Part shown: positions 8,689-17,667 of the stretch, one piece after another
Position numbering within the stretch: position 1 is the stretch's first letter
How the letters are laid out: each line of letters begins with the position of its first letter
DNA from: Granulicella sapmiensis
GTDB taxonomy: Bacteria > Acidobacteriota > Terriglobia > Terriglobales > Acidobacteriaceae
DNA length: 64,000 bases
Assembly (NCBI GenBank): GCA_026225395.1
Contig: JAMFSR010000016.1
Coordinates: 30,936 to 94,935 of the forward strand
Reading direction: 5' to 3'
Program-made: the position numbers and the translations under genes
The notes under the pieces: model-generated
Seen by the model: the letters and a program-made list of their open reading frames with translations, nothing else
Told to the model about the DNA's origin: nothing
Database searches by the model: none

Positions 8689-9971
8689 CGAACGCGAGGC
8701 AGTTCGCACGAAAGAGAGAAGCCGAGTACAGCCTTTTTCAGCAGCTGAATCCTGAGGTGATGGCTGACCCTTACCCGTTGTATCGCAAGCTGCGGGAGTT
8801 CGAGCCGGTGCATTGGGATCCCTTTATGCATAGCTGGGTGGTGACGAGCTATGCAGAGTGCGTGGCTGTGCTTTCGAAGTACAAGGCCGCACGTACGCCG
8901 GCTCCGGAGTATCTGGAGGCGATGGGGCTTTCTGTTCTCGCTCCCTACGCGGCGATGATGCTGAAGCAGATCATGTTTCAGGATCCTCCTGTCCACGCGG
9001 GTATGCGAGCGATGTGTGCGATCGCGTTTACGCCGAAGCGCATAGAAAGCCTGCGCCAAAGCGCGGAAGCGATGGCCAAAGGATTGATCGATCGCATCGT
9101 CGATCGCGGTGGAAGAATGGACGTGGTTGCGGATTTTGCGGTGCCGTTTCCGTCCCTGTTTCTCACCGCGATGATGGGACTGCCGGCTTCCGATTCCTCT
9201 CAATTGAAACAATGGGCCGCCGATGTTGCCGAGCTGATTGGCAACTTTGAACACGATCCTGATCGCATCCAAAAGCTTGTGACGAGTTTGGAGCAGCTGA
9301 GGGTGTACCTGACCGAAAAGGTCATCGAGCAACGAGCGAGGCCTTGCGACGGTGTTCTTTCTGCTTTGCTCGCCGCAGAGATTGAGGGTGTACGTCTTTC
9401 AGAAGAAGAGATTGTGGCCAACGCGGTTCTCATCTGTTCCGGCGCTCTGGAAGAGCCGGCAAATCTTATTAGCTGCGGCATGTTCTCGTTGTTGCAGCGG
9501 CCAGAGGCTCTGGCGCAGCTGAGGGAGCATCCAGAGATTGCTCAAACAGCTGTTGAGGAGCTGCTGCGTTTTGAGTCGCCAACCCAGCACACGGGACGCT
9601 TGGCGCCAGAGGACGTGGTTCTGGGTGGAAAGCAGATCCGCAAGGGCGACCTGGTAACGGCAGTGGTTGCTGCGGCAAACCGCGATCCCTTGAGATTCCA
9701 CGAGCCTGACCGGCTTGACCTGACCAGAGCAGACAACCGGCATCTGGCGTTTGGATGGGCTTCGCACTATTGCCTTGGTGCGCCACTCGCCCGGATGACA
9801 GGCCAGGCCGCGTTTACGGCGTTGCTCCGGCGGCTTCCGTCTCTTGCCTTAATCACGAAGGAACCGCAGTGGCGTGGGATGGCGGCGCTGCGCGGGATTG
9901 TTTCGCTTGAAGTTGAATTTGATCGGAAGCTGGCTGAAACAGTGCAAACGGAGAGGACCTATGTCCAGTAA
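8685..9971 (+). CDS. Cytochrome P450, probable hydroxylase of a carrier-bound amino acid
   Basis: 428 residues of the soluble bacterial P450 type. The haem-ligand loop is AFGWASHYCLGAPLAR, with Cys363 as thiolate ligand. The ExxR of helix K is in EELLRFESP. The start overlaps the A-PCP stop by 4 bases, and the end overlaps the next NRPS start by 11 bases, so all three are translationally coupled. By analogy with NovI and NikQ, the likely substrate is the aminoacyl thioester on the upstream PCP. One oddity: the I-helix reads GALEEPANLI where most bacterial P450s have AG(H/F)ETT, so the oxygen-activating Thr is replaced. No ferredoxin or reductase gene is next to it. Confidence 0.9.
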   Translation: MTNARQFARKREAEYSLFQQLNPEVMADPYPLYRKLREFEPVHWDPFMHSWVVTSYAECVAVLSKYKAARTPAPEYLEAMGLSVLAPYAAMMLKQIMFQDPPVHAGMRAMCAIAFTPKRIESLRQSAEAMAKGLIDRIVDRGGRMDVVADFAVPFPSLFLTAMMGLPASDSSQLKQWAADVAELIGNFEHDPDRIQKLVTSLEQLRVYLTEKVIEQRARPCDGVLSALLAAEIEGVRLSEEEIVANAVLICSGALEEPANLISCGMFSLLQRPEALAQLREHPEIAQTAVEELLRFESPTQHTGRLAPEDVVLGGKQIRKGDLVTAVVAAANRDPLRFHEPDRLDLTRADNRHLAFGWASHYCLGAPLARMTGQAAFTALLRRLPSLALITKEPQWRGMAALRGIVSLEVEFDRKLAETVQTERTYVQ

Positions 9972-12900
9972 CACGGGCCCAAGTGCAGCAACGATGTCGG
10001 ATGCCAAGCGCGCCCTGATGGCGCAGCGTCTGAAGGGGATTTCACTCGCGAAGCGGGAAGAAAGCCAGATAAAGCCTTGCGGAGCGGGTGATCGTTTTCC
10101 TATTTCGGTGGACCAGTATCGCATTTGGCTGCATGCCTCCATGCATCCGGAGATGGCGACCTATAACGAGCCGATCACGATTCAATATCGTGGCGAGCTC
10201 GATATCGCTGTCCTGACAGAGAGCCTCAATTACTTCCTTCGCCGGCACGACGCGTGGCGCACTACGTTTGTGATGGACAACGACGAGGTATTTCAGGTCG
10301 TTCACCCAGCGGTGAAGGTCGATCTTGAATTGTTTGATCTGACCGATCTTCTGGAAGACGAGCGTGAAGCGGAGTCGCTGAGTCTTGCCACGGAGCAGGC
10401 GCTCTCGCCTATCGATCTCACGCGGGCGCCGCTTTTTCGTGCCCTGGTGGTGCGTGCCACACCCGACGACTATCGCCTGCATATGGTGCTCCATCACATT
10501 GTGTTCGATGGGCTATCCATCCAGGAAACTTTCATTCCCGAGCTTGCGACGATCTACGCTGCCCTGAAAGCAGGAGACGAACCCTCGCTGGCTGCGCGGA
10601 CGCTGCGGTATTGCGATTACGCCGCGTGGCGGCGAGAACAGATTTCCCTGCCGTCGATGGAACGTCATATTGCTTACTGGCAGAAAGAGCTTGCCGGCGA
10701 TCTGCCGGTGCTTCGGCTTCCGACGGACCGGCCACGACCGGCGGTCATCAGCCAACGCGGCGACATAGAGACATACGCCATCTCTCGCGAACTCTCGGAC
10801 TCGCTGCGAGAACTGAGCCAGGCCAACGGTGTCACGCTTTACATGACGATGCTTGCGGTGTTTCAGGTGTTGTTGTTTCGCTATAGCGGTCAGGAAGATG
10901 TGATCATCGGTGGCGGAGCCGACGGGCGCAGGCGGCCTGAGCTACACGGGATGATGGGTTACATCCTGGATACGTTTGCGGTGCGGACTCATCCTATGGG
11001 CAAGCAACCGTTCTCTGCTTTCCTTCAGGAAGTAAAGCGGGCCGTGCTTGGGGGATTGGCTGCCGCGGAAGTCCCCTTCGACCGCGTGGTGCAGGCCGTG
11101 GGGATCAAGCGCAACTTGAGCCATCACCCGATCTTCCAGACGTTCTTTTCGTTTCTGGCGAGCAGCGGAAACCTTCCCGCCGGGTGGGAGATGAAGCCGA
11201 AGCTGGTGAACGGCGGTGCAACCAAGTTCGATATCTACCTGGAAGTGGAGGAATTGGAGACACACACCGCGGTGTGCTGCATCTACAGCACCGACCTCTT
11301 CGATGCCGATACGATTAAGCGGATGTTTGGGCATTGGACCACCCTGCTCCGGGCCGTATGCGACACACCGGAGTGTGCTCTCGCCGATCTCCCGGTGCTG
11401 ACCGCGGAAGAGCAGGAGTTGATGCTTGTCCGCTGGAACGAGCAGGCTGTGGATGTTCCGGCGACGACAATGCATGGCCTTGTGGAAGAGCAGGTGCAGC
11501 GCACGCCGAATGATGTAGCCGTGAAGTTCGAAGACGTGACCTGGACCTATGCAGAGCTGGACCGTCAGGCGGAGAGGCTCGCAACGCATCTGCGCCGGGC
11601 CGGCGCCGGGCCGAAGACCCTGGTAGCTATATGTATCGATCGCTCGGAGTTGTTGATTGCAGGGCTGCTTGCGATTTTGAAGACAGGCGCCGCCTATCTG
11701 CCGCTCGATCCCGGGACTCCGCACTCCCGCATTGCACTCTGCCTGGAAGATGCCGAGCCTGCGATTGTGATGACGCAAGGTTCCGTAGTGAGCGATCTGC
11801 CGGACATTGGGGCAAAGGTTCTTTTGATGGAAGACCTCGTCGTTGCTGACCCGCTCCTCGGCAAGCCCGGCGAAGCGAAGAGTGACGCAGCCGGGCCTGA
11901 AGATACGGCGTACATCATTCATACGTCCGGCAGTACGGGGCGTCCCAAGGCCGTAGAGCTTTGCCATGGCGCCGTCGTAAACCTGCTGCTATCCATGCAG
12001 CGCGAGCCAGGCTTCAAGGCCACCGACACGCTGGTTGCGGTGACGACCGTGTCGTTCGACATCGCTGTGCTTGAGTTGTTCCTTCCGCTCATCACGGGTG
12101 GGAAGGTTGTTATCGCAAGCCGAAGCGTGGCGTCGGATCCCTACAGCCTGGCAGCACTGATTGAGACTACTGGCTGCACAGTGATGCAGGCGACCCCCGC
12201 AACCTGGCGAGCCCTGATGGCGATCGATTGGCAGGGCCGGCCGGAGATGAAGGTGCTCTGCGGCGGCGAAGCGCTCACGCGAGATCTGGCCGATAAGTTG
12301 TTGGTGCGCAAGCTCGAGCTATGGAACGTCTACGGTCCTACCGAAACCACGATCTGGTCGACTGTAAGGCGTGTGCTTCCTGTCACCGGCATTGTTCCCG
12401 TTGGCAGGCCGATTGCGAATACGACAACGTACATCCTGGATAGCAACGAACAGCCGGTTCCCATCGGAGTGACGGGTGAGTTGTATATAGGGGGCGTGGG
12501 ATTGGCGAAGGGCTATCGTGGCCAGCCTGAGTTGACTGCGCAAAAATTTGTGTGGCCGGCGATCACAAAGGGTGAGCGGGTTTACCGCACGGGCGACTAT
12601 GCCGTGTATCGCGCCGATGGAACGATTGAGTGCCAGGGACGAGCCGATAACCAGGTGAAGATTCGCGGGCACCGGATTGAACTTGAAGAAGTGGAGCTGC
12701 ATCTCAATGCGCATCCGCAGATTGCGTCCGCCGCTGCAAGAATCTGGGAGGATCAGGTCGGCGGGAACCGTTTGAGTGCCTACTTTGTAGCCAAGGACGG
12801 TATGGCGCCGGGCATCGCGCAGATACGCGACTTCCTCCGGGACCGCTTGCCGGAGTATATGATTCCTTCGGACTTTTCGGTTCTTGAAGCGATGCCGCTG

Positions 12901-14115
12901 ACCTCGAACGGCAAGATGGACCGCAAGGCGCTGCCTGCCCCAAACGATCCAACGGCGGCGCGGCCGGCATCCGCGCAGAGCCTGAATGAGGAAGAGCGAA
13001 GGCTGGCGAAGATCTGGCAGGACGTGCTCGGCGTGCAGTCGATTGGGAAGGAGGATAGCTTCTTCGATCTCGGGGGGCACTCGCTTCTGTTGGTCGTTCT
13101 GTTCGCGCGCATCAACAAGGAGTTCGCTTCCAATCTTCCGATCACTTCAATTTTCGACGCGCAAACGCTGTCGGCGCTGGCAAAAGTGCTGAAGGAAAAG
13201 ATTCGCATCTCCTCGCTCGTCCCGGTTCAGACGGCGGGCAGCAAGCCACCACTGTTCATGGCGCACTCCTACTTGCTGTACCACGGGCTATCAAGCGCAC
13301 TCGGGACCGATCAGCCTTTCTACGGCTTGAGGGAACTGGAGCAGGATGACAATCTGTCTATTGAAGAGCGAGCACGGCGTTATATCGCTGACATGCGCAA
13401 CGTTCAACCACGTGGCCCGTATCGAGTTGCCGGGTGGTGTGCCGCAGGGCCGTTGGCCGTGGAGATCGCCCGTCAACTGCCGCTGGCAGGCGACGAAGTA
13501 GCCATGCTGCTGCTCTTTGATTCATGGCTTCCGGGCTATCCGGAAAGTCTTGCGAAGATTGCTAGAAGCAAGTCGTTTGCGAAGGTGATCAAGGGCAAGA
13601 TCGCGGGGCTCAAAATCCGCTTCTCCGGGATGACGACGATTCAACGGGTGGCGCACCTGGCGCATATCATCCGGCGGCGGCTCAAGCAGAGCCGCGATGA
13701 TTTCTATGTTCGCAACTGGGCGCAAATGAATAATCTTTCTCAAAAGCTGAATGTTCCGCTTCCGCAGTTCATGCACAACACGACCATCCAAACGTTTGCG
13801 GCGATGAGAGAGTTTCGAGCGGAAAGCATGCCGGTGCGGATGACGCTGGTCCGCGCTACCGAGTCTGTTCGGTTTGAAGGGGCGTCCCTTTCGTGTGGAT
13901 GGGAGGCCGTCGCGGCTTCCGGAATTGACGTACTGTGGGCGCCGGGCGACCACGAGACAATGTTTCGCGGAACGAACCTGCAGGTAACAGCGCAGCTCGT
14001 CAAGCAGTCGCTGGCGGCGATTGAAACAAACGACACCGCAAAGCCGGGCGGCAGGGCGCAGCAGCGGCGCGAGACGAGACAGGCACTGGTGGGTAGCGGG
14101 GCGTTTGATAAATGA
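9961..14115 (+). CDS. NRPS module C-A-PCP-TE, second A domain predicted glycine-specific
   Basis: 1384 residues. The start at 9961 has GAGAGGACCT directly upstream. Domains: condensation about 40-480 with HHIVFDG at 178-184; adenylation about 500-985 with IIHTSGSTGRPKA, NVYGPTETT and TSNGKMDR; carrier with DLGGHSLL (Ser1041); thioesterase about 1080-1350. The pocket code read against GrsA is D-I-L-Q-L-G-V-I-W-K, one residue from the classical glycine code. The thioesterase elbow is GWCAAG, so the nucleophile is Cys1160; Asp in LLLFDSW and His1331 in GDHETMF complete the triad. The condensation domain should join the A-PCP-bound (hydroxylated) amino acid to glycine, and the thioesterase release a dipeptide or its cyclised form. 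No epimerisation domain is present. Confidence 0.92.
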   Translation: MSSNTGPSAATMSDAKRALMAQRLKGISLAKREESQIKPCGAGDRFPISVDQYRIWLHASMHPEMATYNEPITIQYRGELDIAVLTESLNYFLRRHDAWRTTFVMDNDEVFQVVHPAVKVDLELFDLTDLLEDEREAESLSLATEQALSPIDLTRAPLFRALVVRATPDDYRLHMVLHHIVFDGLSIQETFIPELATIYAALKAGDEPSLAARTLRYCDYAAWRREQISLPSMERHIAYWQKELAGDLPVLRLPTDRPRPAVISQRGDIETYAISRELSDSLRELSQANGVTLYMTMLAVFQVLLFRYSGQEDVIIGGGADGRRRPELHGMMGYILDTFAVRTHPMGKQPFSAFLQEVKRAVLGGLAAAEVPFDRVVQAVGIKRNLSHHPIFQTFFSFLASSGNLPAGWEMKPKLVNGGATKFDIYLEVEELETHTAVCCIYSTDLFDADTIKRMFGHWTTLLRAVCDTPECALADLPVLTAEEQELMLVRWNEQAVDVPATTMHGLVEEQVQRTPNDVAVKFEDVTWTYAELDRQAERLATHLRRAGAGPKTLVAICIDRSELLIAGLLAILKTGAAYLPLDPGTPHSRIALCLEDAEPAIVMTQGSVVSDLPDIGAKVLLMEDLVVADPLLGKPGEAKSDAAGPEDTAYIIHTSGSTGRPKAVELCHGAVVNLLLSMQREPGFKATDTLVAVTTVSFDIAVLELFLPLITGGKVVIASRSVASDPYSLAALIETTGCTVMQATPATWRALMAIDWQGRPEMKVLCGGEALTRDLADKLLVRKLELWNVYGPTETTIWSTVRRVLPVTGIVPVGRPIANTTTYILDSNEQPVPIGVTGELYIGGVGLAKGYRGQPELTAQKFVWPAITKGERVYRTGDYAVYRADGTIECQGRADNQVKIRGHRIELEEVELHLNAHPQIASAAARIWEDQVGGNRLSAYFVAKDGMAPGIAQIRDFLRDRLPEYMIPSDFSVLEAMPLTSNGKMDRKALPAPNDPTAARPASAQSLNEEERRLAKIWQDVLGVQSIGKEDSFFDLGGHSLLLVVLFARINKEFASNLPITSIFDAQTLSALAKVLKEKIRISSLVPVQTAGSKPPLFMAHSYLLYHGLSSALGTDQPFYGLRELEQDDNLSIEERARRYIADMRNVQPRGPYRVAGWCAAGPLAVEIARQLPLAGDEVAMLLLFDSWLPGYPESLAKIARSKSFAKVIKGKIAGLKIRFSGMTTIQRVAHLAHIIRRRLKQSRDDFYVRNWAQMNNLSQKLNVPLPQFMHNTTIQTFAAMREFRAESMPVRMTLVRATESVRFEGASLSCGWEAVAASGIDVLWAPGDHETMFRGTNLQVTAQLVKQSLAAIETNDTAKPGGRAQQRRETRQALVGSGAFDK

Positions 14116-14171
14116 GCGCAGCGCAGCGCCACGCCGTAGCGCCTTGATTTCGAACGTATACTGGACGGATC

Positions 14172-15176
14172 GTGAACCCTCTGGCATTCCACAATCAACA
14201 ATTCGATGCTTCCATCATCATCATCTCGTTCAATACGAAGACGATTTTGAAGGAGTGCCTGGAATCGGTGATTCGCGAGTCGGCCAATCTGCGGGTCGAG
14301 ATATTCGTTGTCGACAATCACTCGGCGGATGGATCCGCGGAGATGGTGGAGCAGGAGTTTCCCGATGTCCGCCTGATTCGCAGCGACGTTAACCTTGGCT
14401 TTGGCGCCGCGAATAACGTTGCCCTGGAGCAGGCGCGCGGACGATACTTTGTCCTGTTGAACTCCGACGCGTTCTTTCAGTCTTCCGCGCTGGAGCTTGC
14501 CATCCAGCATATGGATGCAACGGCCGACTGCGGGCTTGGCGGAGGTTTGCTGGTGGGTCGCGATGGCAGCTGGCAGCCGTCGGCAAGGACCTTCCACTCC
14601 TTGCTCGGAGACTTTCTTGTGCTCACTGGGCTGGCCGCCAAGTTTCCGAAGTCGAAGTTTTTTGGTGGCTTCGATCGCACATGGGCCGATGTGAAAGAAG
14701 CGGCCTCCGTGGATTGGGTTCCGGGCGCATTCTCGATTATCCGGCCCAGGGCTCTTGTAAAGTCCGGTATCTTCGATCCCGCGTTCTTCCTGTACTACGA
14801 AGAAGTCGATCTTTGTGTACGCATCAAGCAGGCCGGCTACAGCATCTGGTACTGGCCGGATATTGTCGTGGTTCACATCGGTGGAGAGTCCTCGCGGCAG
14901 TTGAAGACGCTTGAGTTCTCGTCGCAGGCGGCGCAGGTGGTGATGTGGAGAATGCGCAGCACGCTGCTGTACTACCGTAAGCATCATGGTGCGCAGGCTT
15001 ACTTCGCAAAGGTGCTTGAGAATACACTGGCGCGTGTGACGGTGCTGCGCAACAAGTTTAGCAAGAGCCCTGCACGCAAAGAACGTGGCAAGCGATACAG
15101 TACTTTGATTGCGCTGATGAACCAAGCCTGGAAGGACACGCGCGGAGGGCGGGTTTCACCGCCAAGACCATGGTGA
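14172..15176 (+). CDS. GT2-family glycosyltransferase (rhamnosyltransferase-like)
   Basis: 334 residues from a GTG start. The GT-A fold is marked by SIIIISFNTKTILKECLESV, the acidic motif VVDNHSADGS, the DXD-like LLNSDAFF, and YYEEVDLCVRIKQAGY, which holds the catalytic base region. These features match the WcaA/RfbF group that adds rhamnose or similar sugars from nucleotide donors. The gene lies 56 bases after the NRPS on the same strand and overlaps the next acyltransferase by 7 bases, so the NRPS cassette may be transcribed with sugar-modifying genes. That link is inference. Confidence 0.87.
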   Translation: MNPLAFHNQQFDASIIIISFNTKTILKECLESVIRESANLRVEIFVVDNHSADGSAEMVEQEFPDVRLIRSDVNLGFGAANNVALEQARGRYFVLLNSDAFFQSSALELAIQHMDATADCGLGGGLLVGRDGSWQPSARTFHSLLGDFLVLTGLAAKFPKSKFFGGFDRTWADVKEAASVDWVPGAFSIIRPRALVKSGIFDPAFFLYYEEVDLCVRIKQAGYSIWYWPDIVVVHIGGESSRQLKTLEFSSQAAQVVMWRMRSTLLYYRKHHGAQAYFAKVLENTLARVTVLRNKFSKSPARKERGKRYSTLIALMNQAWKDTRGGRVSPPRPW

Positions 15177-15802
15177 ATCAGAAACCTCACGGCAGCTATT
15201 GGTTGAAGTCACTTCTGTTGTTGCCCATCCGCGTATGGTTATCCTTAACGTCAAAGCTGCAAAGATCCTTCCGCCGACTTTACTCGCATGCTTCTCTTGA
15301 AAGCCAGCTGTCGACGAAGCTGCCGAAGTCTGTTGTAGTCCTGGGGCAGATGTTCGTCGATGGGACCGGTGCTGTCGAGTTCGGAGAAGCGTGCTACCTG
15401 TATCCGGATCTGCATCTTGAGACGCGTGATGGAGCCGCGATCCGCATTGGCGATGGAGTGGTCCTCTCGCGAGGTGTTCACCTTGTGGCCATGTCCGGAA
15501 TCACCATCGGCCGCGGAACGATGATTGGCGAGTACACGAGCGTTCGCGATGCGAATCATCAGCGGGACGCGAACACCCCGCTTCGTGACGCTGGTCATAC
15601 GGCCAAGCCGATTGTGATCGGGAACGAAGTCTGGATTGGGCGAGGCGTCACTGTGCTTGGTGGCGTCACCATCGGCGATGGCGCTACGGTTGGCGCAAAT
15701 GCCGTCGTTACGCGCGATGTATTGCCTCATACAACCGTGGGTGGAGTTCCGGCGAATCCCCTGCGGCGAAGGCCAAACCAGGATGGCGAAGATGCGCGTT
15801 AG
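15170..15802 (+). CDS. Left-handed beta-helix O-acetyltransferase (hexapeptide repeat)
   Basis: 210 residues. From about residue 60 onward the sequence shows hexapeptide repeats, such as IRIGDGVVLSRGVHL, ITIGRGTMIGEYT, IVIGNEVWIGRGVTVLGG and VTIGDGATVGANAVV, ending with the usual GVPANPL. The His in the RDANHQRD loop fits the acetyl-CoA-dependent catalytic His of the WcaF/LacA group. It probably O-acetylates a sugar of the polysaccharide. It overlaps the GT2 gene by 7 bases. The N-terminal 50 residues are basic and include a hydrophobic stretch (LLLLPIRVWLSL) that may bind the membrane. Confidence 0.85.
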   Translation: MVNQKPHGSYWLKSLLLLPIRVWLSLTSKLQRSFRRLYSHASLESQLSTKLPKSVVVLGQMFVDGTGAVEFGEACYLYPDLHLETRDGAAIRIGDGVVLSRGVHLVAMSGITIGRGTMIGEYTSVRDANHQRDANTPLRDAGHTAKPIVIGNEVWIGRGVTVLGGVTIGDGATVGANAVVTRDVLPHTTVGGVPANPLRRRPNQDGEDAR

Positions 15803-15982
15803 GGCTTGTGAGGCGTGAACCAGCGGCGATCTTGATCCTGTGGAGTAGAGTCTATATAGTCAACGTACCGCGGAACTGCCCGTGCCCTTGATCGTTATCA
15901 ACCGGGAAAGCGATAGCAAATCGGCAATCGCTTTCGGCATCCTTCAGCGTCGTTGTTGGCCATACATTCGACTGAGACCCGT

Positions 15983-17176
15983 GTGAACCTTCTTATCGTT
16001 GATGACGATTCAGCAACAAAAGCTCTGATGCAGGCCTGGCTCCAGAGCTCAGGTTATGCAGTCACCTGCCTTGGCAGTGAGCATGTAACGGCCTCGACCT
16101 TCAGCGAAACCGATTACGACATTGTTCTGTGCAACTGGAATCTCACGTCCATGAGCGGCGCTGACGTGTGCCGTCTCGTGCGTCAGGATCCGTCGTATCA
16201 CTATGTGATTGCGTACTCTTCCAATGGCCGGGAACTGGACTTTGTGGAGTGTACGGCTGCGGGAGCCGACGACATCCTGAGCTCGCCGCTGAACTCTCCG
16301 CAGCTGCAAGTGCGCATCCTGGCCGCGGAACGCACGATCAATCTGCAGCAGGCCTTCGCGGAGCAGAACGCTGCCCATAAGGCGCTGAACGAAAAACTCG
16401 ACCTCGCGTACCAGGCGCTGTACTCCGAGCTTCAAGCTGCATCTGAGCTGCAGTTGAGCCTGCTGCCTACGATTTCGGAGATCCATCCGAACTACACGCT
16501 GGATTGGTTGGTGCTGCCGAGCAGCTTTCTGGCAGGCGACAATCTAAACTACTTCATCATGCAGGAGCGGTATCTCATCTTCTACCACCTCGATGTGGCA
16601 GGACATGGCATTCCTTCGGCGCTGCTTTCGGTCACGCTGAATCAGCTTCTTTCGCCGCAGCCGGGAAGCCCGATGGTTCGCTTCGATCCTCAGCTGGAGC
16701 TCAAGCGGATCGTTCCGCCGGTCGAGGTGGTGAGCGAGCTCAACCGTCGTTTCCAACCGCAGGGCGACGGTTACTTCACGATGATCTATGCGGTGCTGGA
16801 CACCGAAACCCATGAGATCCGGTTGTGCCAGGCAGGGCATCCCAGCCCGATTAAGATTGCCGCCAACGGAGAGATTTCAGAGATTGGCGATGGCGGGTTT
16901 CCTGTGGGTCTATGGCCGGACATGACTTACGAAGAAACCAGGACAAACCTTATGCCGGGAGACCGGCTTGTGTTGTATTCCGACGGAGTCATTGCCTGTC
17001 TGAATGACGAACAAGTGCCATACTCGCTGGAACAATTGCAGTCTATTATTAGTAGCCAGAGCGGAAAGCCACTGAAAGATGTGCTGCAAGCCGTACAGGC
17101 AGACCTTGAGCGATGGAATCAAGGCAAAGATTTTCCCGATGATATTTCTCTTTTGATTGTTGAATGTAAGGCGTGA
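15983..17176 (+). CDS. Receiver domain-PP2C/SpoIIE phosphatase (RsbU-like)
   Basis: About 397 residues from a GTG start that opens directly with VNLLIVDDDSATKALM; an upstream TTG at 15953 would add 10 residues. Receiver domain about 1-120, with the phospho-acceptor position reading IVLCNWNL, so the usual Asp appears to be Asn. A short coiled linker follows, then a PP2C-like phosphatase domain (LDWLVLPSSFLAGDNLN, FYHLDVAGHGIPSALLSV, GDRLVLYSDGV, FPDDISLLIV). Such proteins dephosphorylate STAS-domain antagonists in partner-switching systems. The stop overlaps the next anti-sigma kinase gene by 4 bases (GTGA). Confidence 0.88.
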   Translation: MNLLIVDDDSATKALMQAWLQSSGYAVTCLGSEHVTASTFSETDYDIVLCNWNLTSMSGADVCRLVRQDPSYHYVIAYSSNGRELDFVECTAAGADDILSSPLNSPQLQVRILAAERTINLQQAFAEQNAAHKALNEKLDLAYQALYSELQAASELQLSLLPTISEIHPNYTLDWLVLPSSFLAGDNLNYFIMQERYLIFYHLDVAGHGIPSALLSVTLNQLLSPQPGSPMVRFDPQLELKRIVPPVEVVSELNRRFQPQGDGYFTMIYAVLDTETHEIRLCQAGHPSPIKIAANGEISEIGDGGFPVGLWPDMTYEETRTNLMPGDRLVLYSDGVIACLNDEQVPYSLEQLQSIISSQSGKPLKDVLQAVQADLERWNQGKDFPDDISLLIVECKA

Positions 17177-17658
17177 CTTTTCAGCTGCGGGAAGGTTCTA
17201 CATTGTCCGGAGAAGGCAAATTGGCGATATCGCTAGAGATCGAGAGCCGGCTGGACCAGGTTCGTCTTGTTCGCGCGGCCATGGCGGGCATTCTCGATCA
17301 CATGAAGGTGATTGAAGCGGACATTCTTTCGCTCGAACTGGCTGTGACCGAAATCGTGAATAACGCCGTAGAACATGGCTACGCCGGCGCGGAGCACGAA
17401 CAGATCAAGGTTCAGATCGAGGTCCGCGGATCGGTGGTCCGGGTTGAGATCATCGATCACGCAAAGCCATTTCCAGAAGGCGAACGCTATCGCATCGTGG
17501 AAGATATTGGCCCACTGGAAGATCCGGATGAAGAGTGGTCGCCACGCGGACACGGGCTGCAGATCGTGCGGCAGATCGTCGATTCGCTGGTGCTGGAGTG
17601 CGGCGCGACACAGAATGTGCTGACGCTTTCCAAAAACGTGGGCATACGCCCCGAGTAA
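17173..17658 (+). CDS. Anti-sigma factor serine kinase, RsbW/SpoIIAB-like
   Basis: 161 residues from a GTG start inside the stop region of the phosphatase gene. The GHKL ATPase motifs are present: ELAVTEIVNNAVEHGYAG (N box), VEIIDHAKPFP (G1-like) and SPRGHGLQIVRQIVD (G2-like). Such kinases phosphorylate a STAS antagonist and bind a sigma factor or other target. The RsbU-like protein upstream and the STAS protein at 21775-22134 make up the other two parts of a partner switch. No sigma factor gene is visible in the window, so the final target is unknown. Confidence 0.87.
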   Translation: MTFQLREGSTLSGEGKLAISLEIESRLDQVRLVRAAMAGILDHMKVIEADILSLELAVTEIVNNAVEHGYAGAEHEQIKVQIEVRGSVVRVEIIDHAKPFPEGERYRIVEDIGPLEDPDEEWSPRGHGLQIVRQIVDSLVLECGATQNVLTLSKNVGIRPE

Positions 17659-17667
17659 CCTAACTGA

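Noticed and set aside
8271..9332. 353-residue minus-strand frame opposite the P450
   Set aside because: It is antisense to a gene with an intact haem motif and shows no domain of its own.
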